A DNA stretch of 64,000 bases from Hydractinia symbiolongicarpus. Lineage: Eukaryota > Cnidaria > Hydrozoa > Anthoathecata > Hydractiniidae. A program made the translations under genes and the position numbers. The stretch covers positions 18,974,001-19,038,000 of the forward strand of contig NC_079884.1 of assembly GCF_029227915.1 (NCBI RefSeq). Direction: 5' to 3'. Below are positions 23,746-36,621 of the stretch, one piece after another (position 1 is the first letter of the stretch; every line of letters starts with the position of its first letter). The notes under the pieces were generated by a model. That model was not told the DNA's origin. It saw only the letters and a program-made list of their open reading frames with translations, and searched no databases.

Positions 23746-24777
23746 TTCCAGATTGCTGCATGACGTTATAACACCGTCAACTACGCGTGCAGTCCTGTAA
23801 AGTCTGTTATATGACCTCTTGCCGCTAAATAATGGCGTTACACATAAATCACGTCGTTCCACATGTCAGTGCAAGTTGCCATTGGTCCATTCTTTCCACT
23901 CTCAATGTACTACGATGTCCTAAGTCGTTTTCCATTGCGTCATGACGTTATAACAACGTCAACTAATTGTACAGGCCTCTAAAGCCTGCTTTATGACCTT
24001 TTGCCGCCTAATAAAGACCATATGCCTAATTCAGGTGTTTCCGAGTGTCTTCAGTAATTACCATTGGGCTATATTTTCCACTCTCAATAGACTAAGAAGT
24101 GCCAAGTCGTTCCCCATTGCGTCATGACGCTATAACCCCGTCAACTACATGTACAGGCTTCAAAAGCCTGTTATGTGACCTTTTGCCGCCTAATAATGGC
24201 CTTACACGTATATCGCGTGGTTCCGCGTGTCTGCACTGGTTACCATTGGTTTATTCCCTCGACTCTCAATGGACTACAACGTCCCGAGTCTATTTCCAGA
24301 TTGCTGCATGACGTTATAACACCGTCAACTACATTTACAAGCCTCTAAAGGCTGTTGTATGACCTTTTGCCGCCAAATAACCGCCTTACACGTAAATCAC
24401 GTGGTTCCAGGTGTCTGTTCAGGTTGCCATTGGTGTAGTCCTACCACTATGAATGTACTACGACGTTCCAAATCGTCTTACATTGCGCAAATGCGTTATA
24501 ACACCGTCAACTACGTGTACAGGGCTCTAAAGTCTGTTATATGACCTTTTGCCGCCTAATAATGTCCTTACACATAAATCACGTCGTTCCACATGTCTGT
24601 GCAGGTTGCCATTGGTCTATTCTTTCCACTCTCAATGCACTACGATGTCCTAAGTCGCTTTCGATTGCCTCACGACGCTATAACCCCGTCAACTACATAT
24701 ACAGGCTTCAAAAACCTGTTATGTGACCTTTTGCCGCCTAATAATGGCCTTACACGTATATCGCGTGGTTCCGCGTG

Positions 24778-24905
24778 TCTGCACTGCTTACCATTGGTTT
24801 ATTCCCTCGACACTTAATGGACTACAACGTCCCAAGTCTATTTACCATCGGTTACCATTGATTTATTCCCTTGACACTCAATGAACTACAACGTCCCAAG
24901 TCTAT
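24778..24905 (+). repeat. Doubled 64-bp unit (Y1 left part)
   Basis: Join near 24838, here with CATCGG instead of CATTGG. It belongs to the same lineage as 16741-16868 (ACACTTAATGG, TTGATTTATTCCC). Y2 lacks this unit because a stretch of net 428 bp around 24.54-25.15 kb is absent there. Confidence 0.9.
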
Positions 24906-27145
24906 TTCCGTTGCTGCATGACGTTATAACACCGTCAACTACATGTACAGGCCTCTAAAGGGTGTTATATGATGTTTTGCCGCCAAATAACCGCCTTACA
25001 CGTAAATCACGTGGTTCCAGGTGTCTGTTCAGGTTGCCATTGGTGTAGTCCTACCACTATGAATGTACTACGACGTTCCAAATCGTCTTACATTGCGCAA
25101 TTGCGTTTTAACACCGCCAACTACGCGTACAGTCCTCTAAAGTCTGTTATATGACTCTTTGCCGCCTAATAATGGCCTTACACATAAATCACGTCGTTCC
25201 ACATGTCTGTGCAAGTTGCCATTGGTCTATTCTTTCCACTCTCAATGTACTACGATGTCCTAAGTCGCTTTCTGTTGCGTCATGACGCTATAAACCCGTC
25301 AACTACGTGTACAGGCTTCAAAAGCTTGTTATGTGACCATTTGCCGCCTAATAATGGCCTTACACGTAAATCACGTTATTCCGCGTGTCTGGACTGGTTA
25401 CCATTAGTTTATTCCCTCCACACTCATTGGACTACAACGTCCAAAGTCTATTTCCATTGCTGCATGACGTTATAACACCGCGATCTCCATGTACAGGCCT
25501 GTAAAGCTTGATATATGACGGTTTGCCGCCTAGTAATGGCGTTACACGTTAACCACGTGGTTCCGCTTGTCTGCACTGGTTACTATTCCTTATACTCTCA
25601 ATGGACTACGATGACAAAAGTCGTTTCCCTTTGCGCCGTGACGTTATAACACCGTCAACTACTCATACAGTCCTGTAAAGTCTGTTATATGAACTTTTGC
25701 CGCCTAATAATGGCCTTACACATAGATCACGTCGTTCCACATGTCTGTGCAAGTTGCAATTGGTTCATTATTTCCACTCTCAATGTACTACGATGTCCTA
25801 AGTCGTTTTCCATTGCGTCATGACGTTATAACAACGTCAACTAATTGTACAGGCCTCTAAAGGCTGTTATATGACCTTTTGCCGCCTAATAATGGCCTTA
25901 CACCTAACTTACGTCGTTCCACATGTCTGGGCAGGTTGCCATTGGTCTAGTAATTTCAATATCAATGCACTACGACGTCCCAAGTTGTTTTCCTTTGTGC
26001 CATGGCCTTATAACACCGCCAACTACGCGTACAGTCCTCTAAAGTCTGTTATATGACCCTTTGCCACCTAATAATGGCCTTACACATAAATCACGTCGTT
26101 CCACATGTCTGTGCAAGTTGCCATTGGTCCATTCTTTCCACTTTCAATATACTACGATGTGCTAAGTTGCTTTCCACTGCGTCATGACGCTATAACCCCG
26201 TCAACTACGTGTACAGGCTTCAAAAGTCTGTTATGTAACCTTTTGCCGCCTAATAATGGCCTTGCACGTAAATCACGTAGTTCCGGATGTGTGCACTGGT
26301 TACCACTGGTTTATTCCCTCGACACTCAATCGACTGCAACGCCCCAAGTCTATTTCCATTGCTGCATGACGTTATAACACCGTCAACTACGCGTACAGTC
26401 CTCTAAAATCTGTTATAAGACCTTTTGCCGCCTAATAATGGCCTTACACATAAATCACGTCGTTCCACATGTCTGGGCAGGTTGCCATTGGTCTAGTACT
26501 TTCAATATCAATGCACTACGACGTCCCAAGTTGTTTTCCTTTGTATCATGGTTTTATAACACCGTCAACTGCGCGTGCAGTCCTCTAAAGTCTGTTATGT
26601 GATTTTTTGCCGCCTAATAATGGCCTTACACATAAATCACGTCGTTCCACATGTCTGGGGAAGTTACCATTGGTCTAGTACTTTCACTATCAATGCACTA
26701 CAACGTTCCAAGTTATTTTCCATTGTGCCATGGCCTTATAACACTGCCAAGTACGCGTACAGTACTCTAAAGTCTGTTATATGACCTTTTGCCGCCTATT
26801 AATGGCCTTACACCTAAATCACGTGGTTCCGCGTGTTTGCACTGGTTACCATTGGTTTATTCCCTCGACACTTAATGGACTATGACGTCCCAATCGTTTT
26901 CCATTGGGCCATGGCCCTGTAACACCGACAACTAAGCGTACAGTCCTCTAAATGCTGTATTATGGCATTTTACTGTCTAATAAAGACCTTATGCGTAAAT
27001 CAGGTGGTTCCGAGTGTCTGCACTGGTTACCATTAATATATTCCTTCCACTCTCAATAGACTAAAAAGTTCCAAGTCGTTTTTCCATTGCGCCATAACGT
27101 TATAACACCGTCAACTACGCGTTCAGTCCTCTAAAGTCTGTAATA

Positions 27146-27380
27146 TGACCTTTCGCCGCCTAATAATGGCCTTACACATAAATCACGTCGTTCCACATGT
27201 CTCTGTAAGTTGCCATTGGTCCATTCTTTCCACTCTCAATGGTGGTTCAGAGAGTCTGCACTGGTTAACATTGGTATATTCCTTCCACTCTCAATAGACT
27301 AAGAAGTCCAAAGTCGTTCCCCATTACGTCATGACGCTATAACCCTGTCAACTACGTGTACAGGCTTTAAAAGGCTGTTA
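27146..27380 (+). repeat. Fused partial monomers (CAATGG-TGGTTCAG junction)
   Basis: A monomer running normally to CCACTCTCAATGG continues into TGGTTCAGAGAGTCTGCAC, which belongs to the left half of another monomer. TGG is present on both sides and may be the crossover point. The same junction is at about 40590 in Y2 and again at about 42093 inside the Y2-specific segment. Confidence 0.85.
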
Positions 27381-28108
27381 TGTGACCATTTGCCGCCTAA
27401 TAATGGCCTTACACACAAATCACGTCGTTCCACATGTCTGGGCAAGTTGTTATTGGTCTAGTCCTTTCACTGTTAATGTACTACGATGTCTTAAGTCGTT
27501 TTCGATTGCGTCATGACGTTATAACACCGTCAACTACGCGTACAATCCTCTAAAGTCTGTTATATGACCTCTTGCCGCTTAATAATGGCCTTACACATAA
27601 ATCACGTCGTTCCACATGTCTGTGCAGGTTGCCATTGGTCTAGTCCTTCCACTCTCAATGGACTACGATGTCCCAAGTCATTTTCCATTACGCCATGGCC
27701 TCATAACACCGCCAACTGCGCGTACAGTCCTCTAAAGTCTGTTATATGACCTTTTGCCGCCTATTAATGGCCTTACACCTAAATCACGTGGTTCTGCGTG
27801 TCTGCACTGGTTACTATTGGTTGATTTCCTCGACACTCAATGGACTATGACGTCCCAATCGTTTTCCATTGCGCCATGGCGCTGTAACACCGACAACTAA
27901 GCGTACAGTCCTCTAAATGCTGTATTATGGCATTTTCCTGTCTAATAATGGCCTTACACGTAAATCACGTAATTCCGCGTGTCTGCACTGGTTACCATTA
28001 GTTGATTCCCTCCACACTCATTGGACTACAACGTCCCAAGTCTATTTTCATTGCTGCATGACGTTATAACACCGCGAACTCCATGTACAGGCCTGTAAAG
28101 CTTGATAT

Positions 28109-28282
28109 ATGACGGTTTGCCGCCTAGTAATGGCGTTACACGTAAACCACGTGGGTCCGCGTGTCTGCACTGGTTACTATTCCTTATACTCTCAATGGAC
28201 TACGATGACAAAAGTCGTTTCCCTTTGCGCCGTTGCGTTATAACACCGTCAACTACGCGTACAATCCTGTAAAGTCTGTTGT
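28109..28282 (+). repeat. Type-e monomer, 174 bp, used for measurement
   Basis: Measured from the ATG of TATATGACGG to the ATG of GTATGACTTT. The unit has CTAGTAATGGCG, GGTTACTATTCCT and GATGACAAAAG. It shows directly that this type is 8 bp shorter than the 182-bp core. Confidence 0.88.
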
Positions 28283-30511
28283 ATGACTTTTTGCCGCCTA
28301 ATAATTGCCTTACACATAGATCACGTCGGTCCACATGCCTGTGCAAAGTGCTATTGGTCCATTCTTTCCACTCTCAATGTACTACGATGGCCTAAGTCGT
28401 TTTCCATTGCGTCATGACGTTATAACAACGTCAACCAATTGTACAGGCCTCTAAAGCCTGCTTTATGACCCTTTGCCGCCTAATAAAGACCATACACGTA
28501 ATTCAGGTGGTTCCGAGTGTCTGCAGTGGTTACCATTGGTCTATTTTTTCCACTCTCAATAGACTAAGAAGTGCCAAGTCGTTCCCCATCGCGTCATGAC
28601 GCTATAACCGCGCCAACTACGTGTACAGTCTTCAAATGGCTGTTATATGACCTTTTGCCGCCTAATAATGGCCTTACACATAAGTCTCGTTGTTACGCGT
28701 GTCTGCACATGTTGTCATTGGTCTAGTTCTTCCACTCTCAATGGACTACGACGTCCCAAGTCGTTTTCCATTACGCCATGGCCTTATAACACCGTCAACT
28801 GCGCGTACAGTCCTCTAAAGTCTGTTATATGACCTTTCGCAGCCTAATAATGGCCTTACACATAAATCACGTCGTTCCACATGTCTGTGCAGGTTGCCAT
28901 TGGTCTATTCCTTCCACTGTTAATGTACTGCGACGTTCTAAGTCGTTTTCCATTGCGTCATGACGTTATAACACCGTCAACCACGCGTACAGTCCTCTAA
29001 AGTCTCTTATATGTACTTTTGCCACCTAATAATGGCCTTACACATAAATCACGTCGTTCCACATGTCTCTGTAAGTTGCCATTGGTCCATTCTTTCCACT
29101 CCCAATGTACTGCGATGTCCTAAGTCGTTTTCTATTGCGTAATGACGTTATAACACCGTCAACTACGCGTACAGGCCTTTAAAGGCTGTTATATGACCTT
29201 TCGCAGCCTAATAATGGCCTTACACATAAATCACGTCGTTCCACATGTCTGTGCAGGTTGCCATTGGTCTATTCCTTGTACTGTTAATGTACTGCGACGT
29301 CCTAAGTCGTTTTCCATTGCGTCATGACGTTATAACACCGTCAACTACGCGTACAGTCCTCTAAAGTCTCTTATATGTACTTTTGCCACCTAATAATGGC
29401 CTTACACATAAATCACGTCGTTCCACATGTCTCTGTAAGTTGCCATTGGTCCATTCTTTCCACTCCCAATGTACTGCGATGTCCTAAGTCGATTTCTATT
29501 GCGTAATGACGTTATAACACCGTCAACTACGCGTACAGGCCTTTAAAGGCTGTCATATGACCTTTGCCGCCTAATAATGGCCTTACACATATATCACGTC
29601 GTTCCACATGTCTGTGCAGGTTGCCATTGGTCTATTCCTTGTACTGTTAATGTACTGCGACGTCCTAAGTCGTTTTCCATTGCGTCATGACGTTATAACA
29701 CCGTCAACTACGCGTACAGTCCTCTAAAGTCTCTTATATGTACTTCTACCACCTAATAATGGCCTTACACATCAATCACGTCGTTCCACATGTCTCTGTA
29801 AGTTGCCATTTGTCTATTCCTTCCACTGTTAATGTACTGCGACGTCCTAAGTCGTTTTCCATTGCGTCATGACGCTATAACACCGTCAACTACGTGTACA
29901 GTCCTCTAAAGTCTGTTATATCACCTTTTGGCGCCTAATAATGGCTTTAGAAATAAATCACGTGGTTCCACGTGTCTACACTAGTTACTATTCTTTATAC
30001 TTTCAATTGACTATGATGTCAAAAGTCGTTTCCCATTGCGCCGTGGCGTTATAACACCGTCAACTACATGTGCAGGCTTCTAAAGGCTGTTATATGACCT
30101 TTTGCTGCCTAATAACGGCCTTACACGTAAATCACGTGGTTCCTCGTGTCTGTGCAGGTTGCCATTGGTCTATTCCTTCCACTCTCCATGGACTATGACG
30201 TCCCAAGTCCTTTTCCATTACACCATGGCCTTATAACACCGTCAACTACGCGTACAGTCCTCTAAAGTCTGTTATTTGACCTTTTGCCACCTTATAACGG
30301 CCTTACACATAAATCACGTCGTTCCACATGTCTCTGCAAGTTGCCATTGGTCCATTCTTTCCACTCTCAATATACTACGATGTCCTAAGTCGCTTTCCAT
30401 TGCGTCATGACGCTATAACCCCGTCAACTACATGTACAGGCTTCAAAAGCCTGTTATGTGACCTTTTCCGCCTAATAATGGCCTTACACGTATATCGCGT
30501 GGTTCCGCGTG

Positions 30512-30639
30512 TCTGCACTTGTTACCATTGGTTTATTCCCTTGACACTGAATGGACTACAACGTCCCAAGTCTATTTACCATTGGTTACCATTGGTTTAT
30601 TCCCTTGACACTCAATGGACTACAACGTCCCAAGTCTAT
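30512..30639 (+). repeat. Doubled 64-bp unit (Y1)
   Basis: Join near 30572. This version has GACACTGAATGG in the first unit. It follows a monomer with CCTTTTCCGCC, a 2-bp loss from CCTTTTGCCGCC. Confidence 0.9.
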
Positions 30640-33330
30640 TTCCATTGCTGCATGACGTTATAACACCGTCAACTACATGTACAGGCTTCTAAAGGCTGTT
30701 ATATGACCTTTTGCCGCCAAATAACCGCCTTACACGTAAATCACGTGGTTCCAGGTGTCTGTTCAGGTTGAAATTGGTGTATTCCTACCACTATGAATGT
30801 ACTACGACGTTCCAAATCGTCTTACATTGCGCAATTATGTTATAGCACCACCAACTACGCGTACAGTCCTCTAAAGTCTGTTATATGACTCTTTGTCGCC
30901 TAATAATGACCTTACACATCAATTACGCCGCTCCACATGTCTGTGCAAGTTGCCATTGGTTTATTCTTTCCACTCGCAATGTACTACGATGTCCTAAGTC
31001 GCTTTCTATTGCGTCATGACGCTATAACCCCGTCAACTACGTGTACAGGCTTCAAAAGCCTGTTATGTTACCTTTTGCCGCCTAATAATGGCCTTACACG
31101 TAAATCACGTAATTCCGCGTGTCTGCACTGGTTACCATTAGTTTATTCCCTCCACACTTATTGGACTACAACGTCCCAAGTCTATTTTCATTGCTGCATG
31201 ACGTTATAACACCGCGAACTCCTTGTACAGGCCTGTAAAGCTTGATATATGACGGTTTGCCGCCTAGTAATGGCGTTACACGTAAACCACGTGGTTCTGC
31301 GTGTCTGCACTGGTTACTATTCCTTATACTCTCAATGGACTACGATGACAAAAGTCGTTTCCCTTTGCGCCGTTGCGTTATAACACCGTCAACTACGCGT
31401 ACAATCCTGTAAAGTCTGTTATATGACCTTTTGCCGCCTAATAATGGCCTTACACATAGATCACGTCGTTCCACATGCCTGTGCAGTTGCTATTGGTCCA
31501 TTCTTTCCACTCTCAATGTACTACGATGGCCTAAGTCGTTTTCCATTGCGTCATGACGTTATAACAACGTCAACTAATTGTACAGGCCTCTAAAGCCTGC
31601 TTTATGACCTTTTGCCGCCTAATAAAGACCATATGCGTAATTCAGGTGGTTCCGAGTGTTTGCAGTGGTTACCATTGGTCTATTTTTTCCACGCTCAATA
31701 GACTAAGAAGTGCCAAGTCGTTCCCCATTGCGTCATGACGCTATAACCGCGCCAACTACATGTACAGGCTTCTAAAAGTTGTTATATGACCTTTTGCCGC
31801 CAAATAACCGCCTTGCACGTAAATCACGTGGTTCCAGGTGTCTGTTCAGGTTGCCATTGGTGTAGTCCTACCACTATGAATGTACTACGACGTTCCAAAT
31901 CGTCTTACATTACGCATATGCGTTTTAGCACCGCCAACTACGCGTACAGTCCTCTAAAGTCTGTTATATGACTCTTTGCCGCCTAATAATGGCCTTACAC
32001 ATAAATCACGCCGCTCCACATGTCTGTGCAGGTTGCCATTGGTCTAGTCCTTCCACTGTTAATGTACTACGATGTCCTAAGTCGTTTTCGATTGCTTCAT
32101 GACGTTATAACACCGTCAACTACGCGTACAGTCCTCTAAAGTCTGTTATATGACCTCTTGCCGCTTAATAATGGCCTTACACATAAATCACGTCGTTCCA
32201 CATGTCTGTGCAAGTTGCCATTGGTTTATTCTTTCCACTCGCAATGTACTGCGATGTCCTAAGTCGTTTTCTATTGCGTAATAACGTTATAACACCGTCA
32301 ACTACGCGTGCAGGCCTTTAAAGGCTGTTATATGACCTTTTGCCGCCTAATAATGGCCTTACACATAACTTACGTCGTTCCACATGTCTGCGCAAGTTGC
32401 CATTGGTCTAGTGCTTTCACTATCAATGCACTACGACGTCCCAAGTTGTTTTTCATTGTGCCATGGCCTTACAACACCGCCAACTACGCGTACAATCCTC
32501 TAAATGCTGTATTATGGCATTTTGCTGTCTAATAAAGACCTTACGCGTAATTCAGGTGGTCCGAGTGTCTGCACTAGTTACCATTTGTCTATTTCTTCCA
32601 CTCTCAATGGACTACGACGTCCCAAGTCTATTTTCATTGCTTAATGGCTTTATAACACCGTCAACTAGTTGTTTTATGACCTTTTGCCTCCTATAAACAT
32701 CCTTGCACGTAATACACGTCGTGCTCTGTTCAGGTTGGCATTGGTCTAGTCCTTCCACTCTCAGTGGACTACGACGTCCCAAGTCATTTTCCATAACGCC
32801 ATTGCCTTATAACACCGTCAACTGCGCGTACAGTCTTCTAAAGTCTGTTATATGAACTTTTGCCGGCTAATAATGGCCTTACACATAAATCACGTCGTTC
32901 CACATGTCTGGGCAAGTTGCCATTGGTCTAGTCCTTTCACTATCAATGCACTACGAAGTCCCAAGTGCTTTTCTCTTGCGCAATAGCCTTATAACACCGT
33001 CAACTACGTGAACAGGCCTCTAAGTGCTGTTATACGACCTTTTGCCGCCTAATAATGGCCTTACACATAAATCACGTCGTTCCACATGTCTGCGCAAGTT
33101 GCCATTGGTCTAGTGCTTTCACTATCAATGCACTACGACGTCCCAAGTTGTTTTTCATTGTGCCATGGCCTTACAACACTGCCAACTACGCGTACAATCC
33201 TCTAAATGCTGCATTATGGCATTTTGCTGTCTAATAAAGACCTTATGCGTAATTCAGGTGGTTCCGAGTGTCTGCACTAGTTACCATTGGTCTATTTCCT
33301 CCACTGTCAATGGACTACGACGTTGCAAGT

Positions 33331-33668
33331 CTATTTTCATTGCTTAATGGCTTTATAACACCGTCAACTAGTTGTTTTATGACCTTTTGCCTCCTATGAA
33401 CATCCTTGCACGTAAATCACGTCGTGCTCTGTTCAGGGTGGCATTGGTCTAGTCCTTCCACTCTCAATGGACTACGACGTCCCAAGTCGTTTTCCATTAC
33501 GCCATGGCCTTATAACCCCGTCAACTACGTGTACAGGCTTCAAAAGTCTGTTATGTGACCTATTGCCACCTAATAATGGCCTTGCACCTAAATCACGTGG
33601 TTCCGGGCGTGTGCACTGGTTACCATTGGTTTATTCCCCCGACACTCAATCGACTACAACGTCCGAAG
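33331..33668 (+). repeat. 338-bp segment present in Y1, absent from Y2
   Basis: Y1 reads GCAAGTCTATTTTCATTGC here and, 338 bp later, GAAGTCTATTTCCATTGC. Y2 at about 48000 goes straight from GCAAGTCTATTT to CCATTGCTGCATGACG. The two words occupy the same place in their respective monomers, so loss from Y2 by exchange between them is the simplest reading. The segment consists of a short type-i monomer plus part of a core monomer. Confidence 0.88.
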
Positions 33669-34224
33669 TCTATTTCCATTGCTGCATGACGTTATAACAC
33701 CGTCAACTACGCGTACAGTCCTCTGAAGTCTGTTATATGACATTTTGCCGCCTAATAATGGCCTTACACATAAATTACATCGTTCCACATGTCTGGGCAA
33801 GCTGCCATTGGTCTGGTACTTTCAATATCAATGCACTACGACGTCCCAAGTTGTTTTCCATTGTGCCATGGCCTTATAAAACCGCCAACTACGCGTACAG
33901 TCCTCTAAAGTCTGTTATATGACTCTTTGCCGCCTAATAATGGCCTTACACATAAATCACGCCGCTCGACATGTCTGTGCAGGTTGCCATTGGTCTAGTC
34001 CTTCCACTGTTAATATACTACGACGTCCTCTGACGTTTTCGATCGCGTCATGACGTTATAACACCGTCAACTACGCGTACAGTCCTCTAAAGTCTGTTAT
34101 ATGACCTCTTGCCGCTTAATAATGGCCTTACACATAAATCACGTCGTTCCACATGTCTGTGCAAGTTGCCATTGGTCTATTCTTTCCACTCTCAATGTAC
34201 TACGATGTCCTAAGTCGCTTTCTA

Positions 34225-34255
34225 TTGCGTCATGACGCTTAACCCCGTCAACTAC
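34225..34255 (+). repeat. Single-base deletion in a Y1 monomer
   Basis: Y1 has GACGCTTAACCCC where Y2 (about 48570) and other copies have GACGCTATAACCCC. This one missing base accounts for the change of Y1-Y2 offset from 14331 to 14332. It also breaks the open frame of about 90 codons that the equivalent monomers keep, with no sign of compensation. Confidence 0.85.
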
Positions 34256-36493
34256 GTGTACAGGCTTCAAAAGCCTGTTATGTGACCTTTTGCCGCCTAA
34301 TAATGGCCTTACACGTAAATCACGTAATTCCGCGTGTCTGCACTGGTTATCATTAGTTTATTCCCTCCACACTCATTGGACTACAACGTCCCAAGTCTAT
34401 TTCCATTGCTGCATGACGTTATAACACCGCGAACTCAATGTACAGGCCTGTAAAGCTTGATATATGACGGTTTGCGGCCTAGTAATGGCGTTACACGTAA
34501 ACCACGTGGTTCCGCGTGTCTGCAATGGTTACTATTCCTTATACTCTCAATGGACAACGATGACAAAAGTCGTTTCCCTTTGCGCCGTGACGTTATAACA
34601 CCGTCAACTACGCGTACAGTCCTCTAAAGTCTGTTATATGACCTTTTGGCGCCTAATAATGGCTTTAGAAATAAATCACGTGGTTCCACGCGTCTACACT
34701 AGTTACTATTCTTTATACTTTCAATGAACTATGATGACAAAAGTCGTTTCCCTTTGCGCCATTGCGTTATAACATAGTCAACTACGCGTACAATCCTGTA
34801 AAGTCTGTTGTATGACCTTTTGCCGCCTAATAATGGCCTTACACATAGATCACGTCGGTCCACATGCCTGTGCAAGTTGCTATTGGTCCATTCTTTCCAC
34901 TCTCAATGTACTACGATGGCCTAAGTCGTTTTCCATTGCGTCATGACGTTATAACAACGTCAACTAATTGTACAGGCCTCTAAAGCCTGCTTTATGACCT
35001 TTTGCCGCCTAATAAAGACCATACACGTAATTCAGGTGGTTCCGAGTGTCTGCAGTGGTTACCATTGGTCTATTTTTTCCACTCTCAATAGACTAAGAAG
35101 TGCCAAGTCGTTCCTCATCGCGTCATGACGCTATAACCGCGCCAACTACGTGTACAGTCTTCAAAAGGCTGTTATATGACCTTTTGCCGCCTAATAATGG
35201 CCTTACACATAAGTCTCGTGGTTCCGCGTGTCTGCGCAGGTTGTCATTGGTCTAGTTCTTCCACTCTCAATGGACTACGACGTCCCAAGTCGTTTTCCAT
35301 TACGCCATGGCCTTATAACACCGTCAACTGCGCGTACAGTCCTCTAAAGTCTGTTATATGACCTTACGCAGCCTAATAATGGCCTTACACATAAATCACG
35401 TCGTTCCACATGTCTGTGCAGGTTGCCATTGGTCTATTCCTTCCACTGTTAATGTACTGCGACGTCCTAAGTCGTTTTCCATTGCGTCATGACGTTATAA
35501 CACCGTCAACTACGCGTACAGTCCTCTAAAGTCTCTTATATATTTTTGCCACCTAATAATGTCCTTACACATAAATCACGTCGTTCCACATGTCTCTGTA
35601 AGTTGCCATTGGTCCATTCTTTCCACTCCCAATGTACTGCGATGTTCTAAGTCGTTTTCTATTGCGTAATGACGTTATAACACCGTCAACTACGCGTACA
35701 GTCCTTTAAAGGCTGTTATATGACCTTTGCCGCTTAATAATGGCCTTACACATATATCACGTCGTTCCACATGTCTGTGCAGGTTGCCATTGGTCTATTC
35801 CTTCCACTGTTAATTTACTGCGACGTCCTAAGTCGTTTTCCATTGCGTCATGACGTTATAACACCGTAAACTACGCGTACAGTCCTCTAAAGTCTCTTAT
35901 ATGTACTTCTGCCACCTAATAATGGCCTTACACATCAATCACGTCGTTCCACATGTCTCTGTAAGTTGCCATTTGTCTATTCCTTCCACTGTTAATGTAC
36001 TGCGACGTCCTAAGTCGTTTTCCATTGCGTCATGACGCTATAACACCGTCATTTACGTGTACAGTCCTCTAAAGTCTGTTATATCACCATTTGGCGCCTA
36101 ATAATGGCTTTAGAAATAAATCACGTGGTTCCACGTGTCTACACTAGTTACTATTCTTTGTACTTTCAATGGACTATGATGTCAAAAGACGTTTCCCATT
36201 GCGCCGTGGCGTTATAACACCGTCAACTACATGTGCAGGCTTCTAAAGTCTGTTATTTGACCTTTTGCCACCTTATAACGGCCTTACACATAAATCACGT
36301 CGTTCCACATGTCTCTGCAAGTTGCCATTGGTCCATTCTTTCCACTCTCAATATACTACGATGTCCTAAGTCGCTTTCCATTGCGTCATGACGCTAAAAC
36401 CCCGTCAACTACATGTACAGGCTTTAAAAGCCTGTTATGTGACCTTTTGCCGCCTAATAATGGCCTTACACGTATATCGCGTGGTTCTGCATG

Positions 36494-36621
36494 TCTGCAC
36501 TTGTTACCATTGGTTTATTCCCTCGACACTGAATGGACTACAACGTCCCAAGTCTATTTACCATTGGTTACCATTGGTTTATTCCCTTGACACTCAATGG
36601 ACTACAACGTCCCAAGTCTAT
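36494..36621 (+). repeat. Doubled 64-bp unit (Y1)
   Basis: Join near 36554. Related to 30512-30639 (both have ACACTGAATGG) but with CTGCATGTCTG upstream, consistent with an older internal duplication of the Y block. Confidence 0.9.

Larger units (their letters stand above)
18999..23770 (+). repeat. Large block X2
   Basis: Second copy of X1. It lacks the X1-specific repeats at 9061-9540, has an alternative stretch at about 19728-20540 with short type-i and type-h monomers, and carries one extra monomer at 21623-21804. It contains the approximately 60-bp stub near 20531 and the triple 64-bp unit at 22406-22597. From about 23842 the sequence resumes with material matching 15075 onward. Confidence 0.85.

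Noticed and set aside
23662-23862. Minus-strand open frames of about 60-66 codons (also 32612-32794 and 47282-47464)
   Set aside because: They are isolated, chance-length, entirely inside satellite monomers, and absent from sister copies or present only because the block was duplicated.
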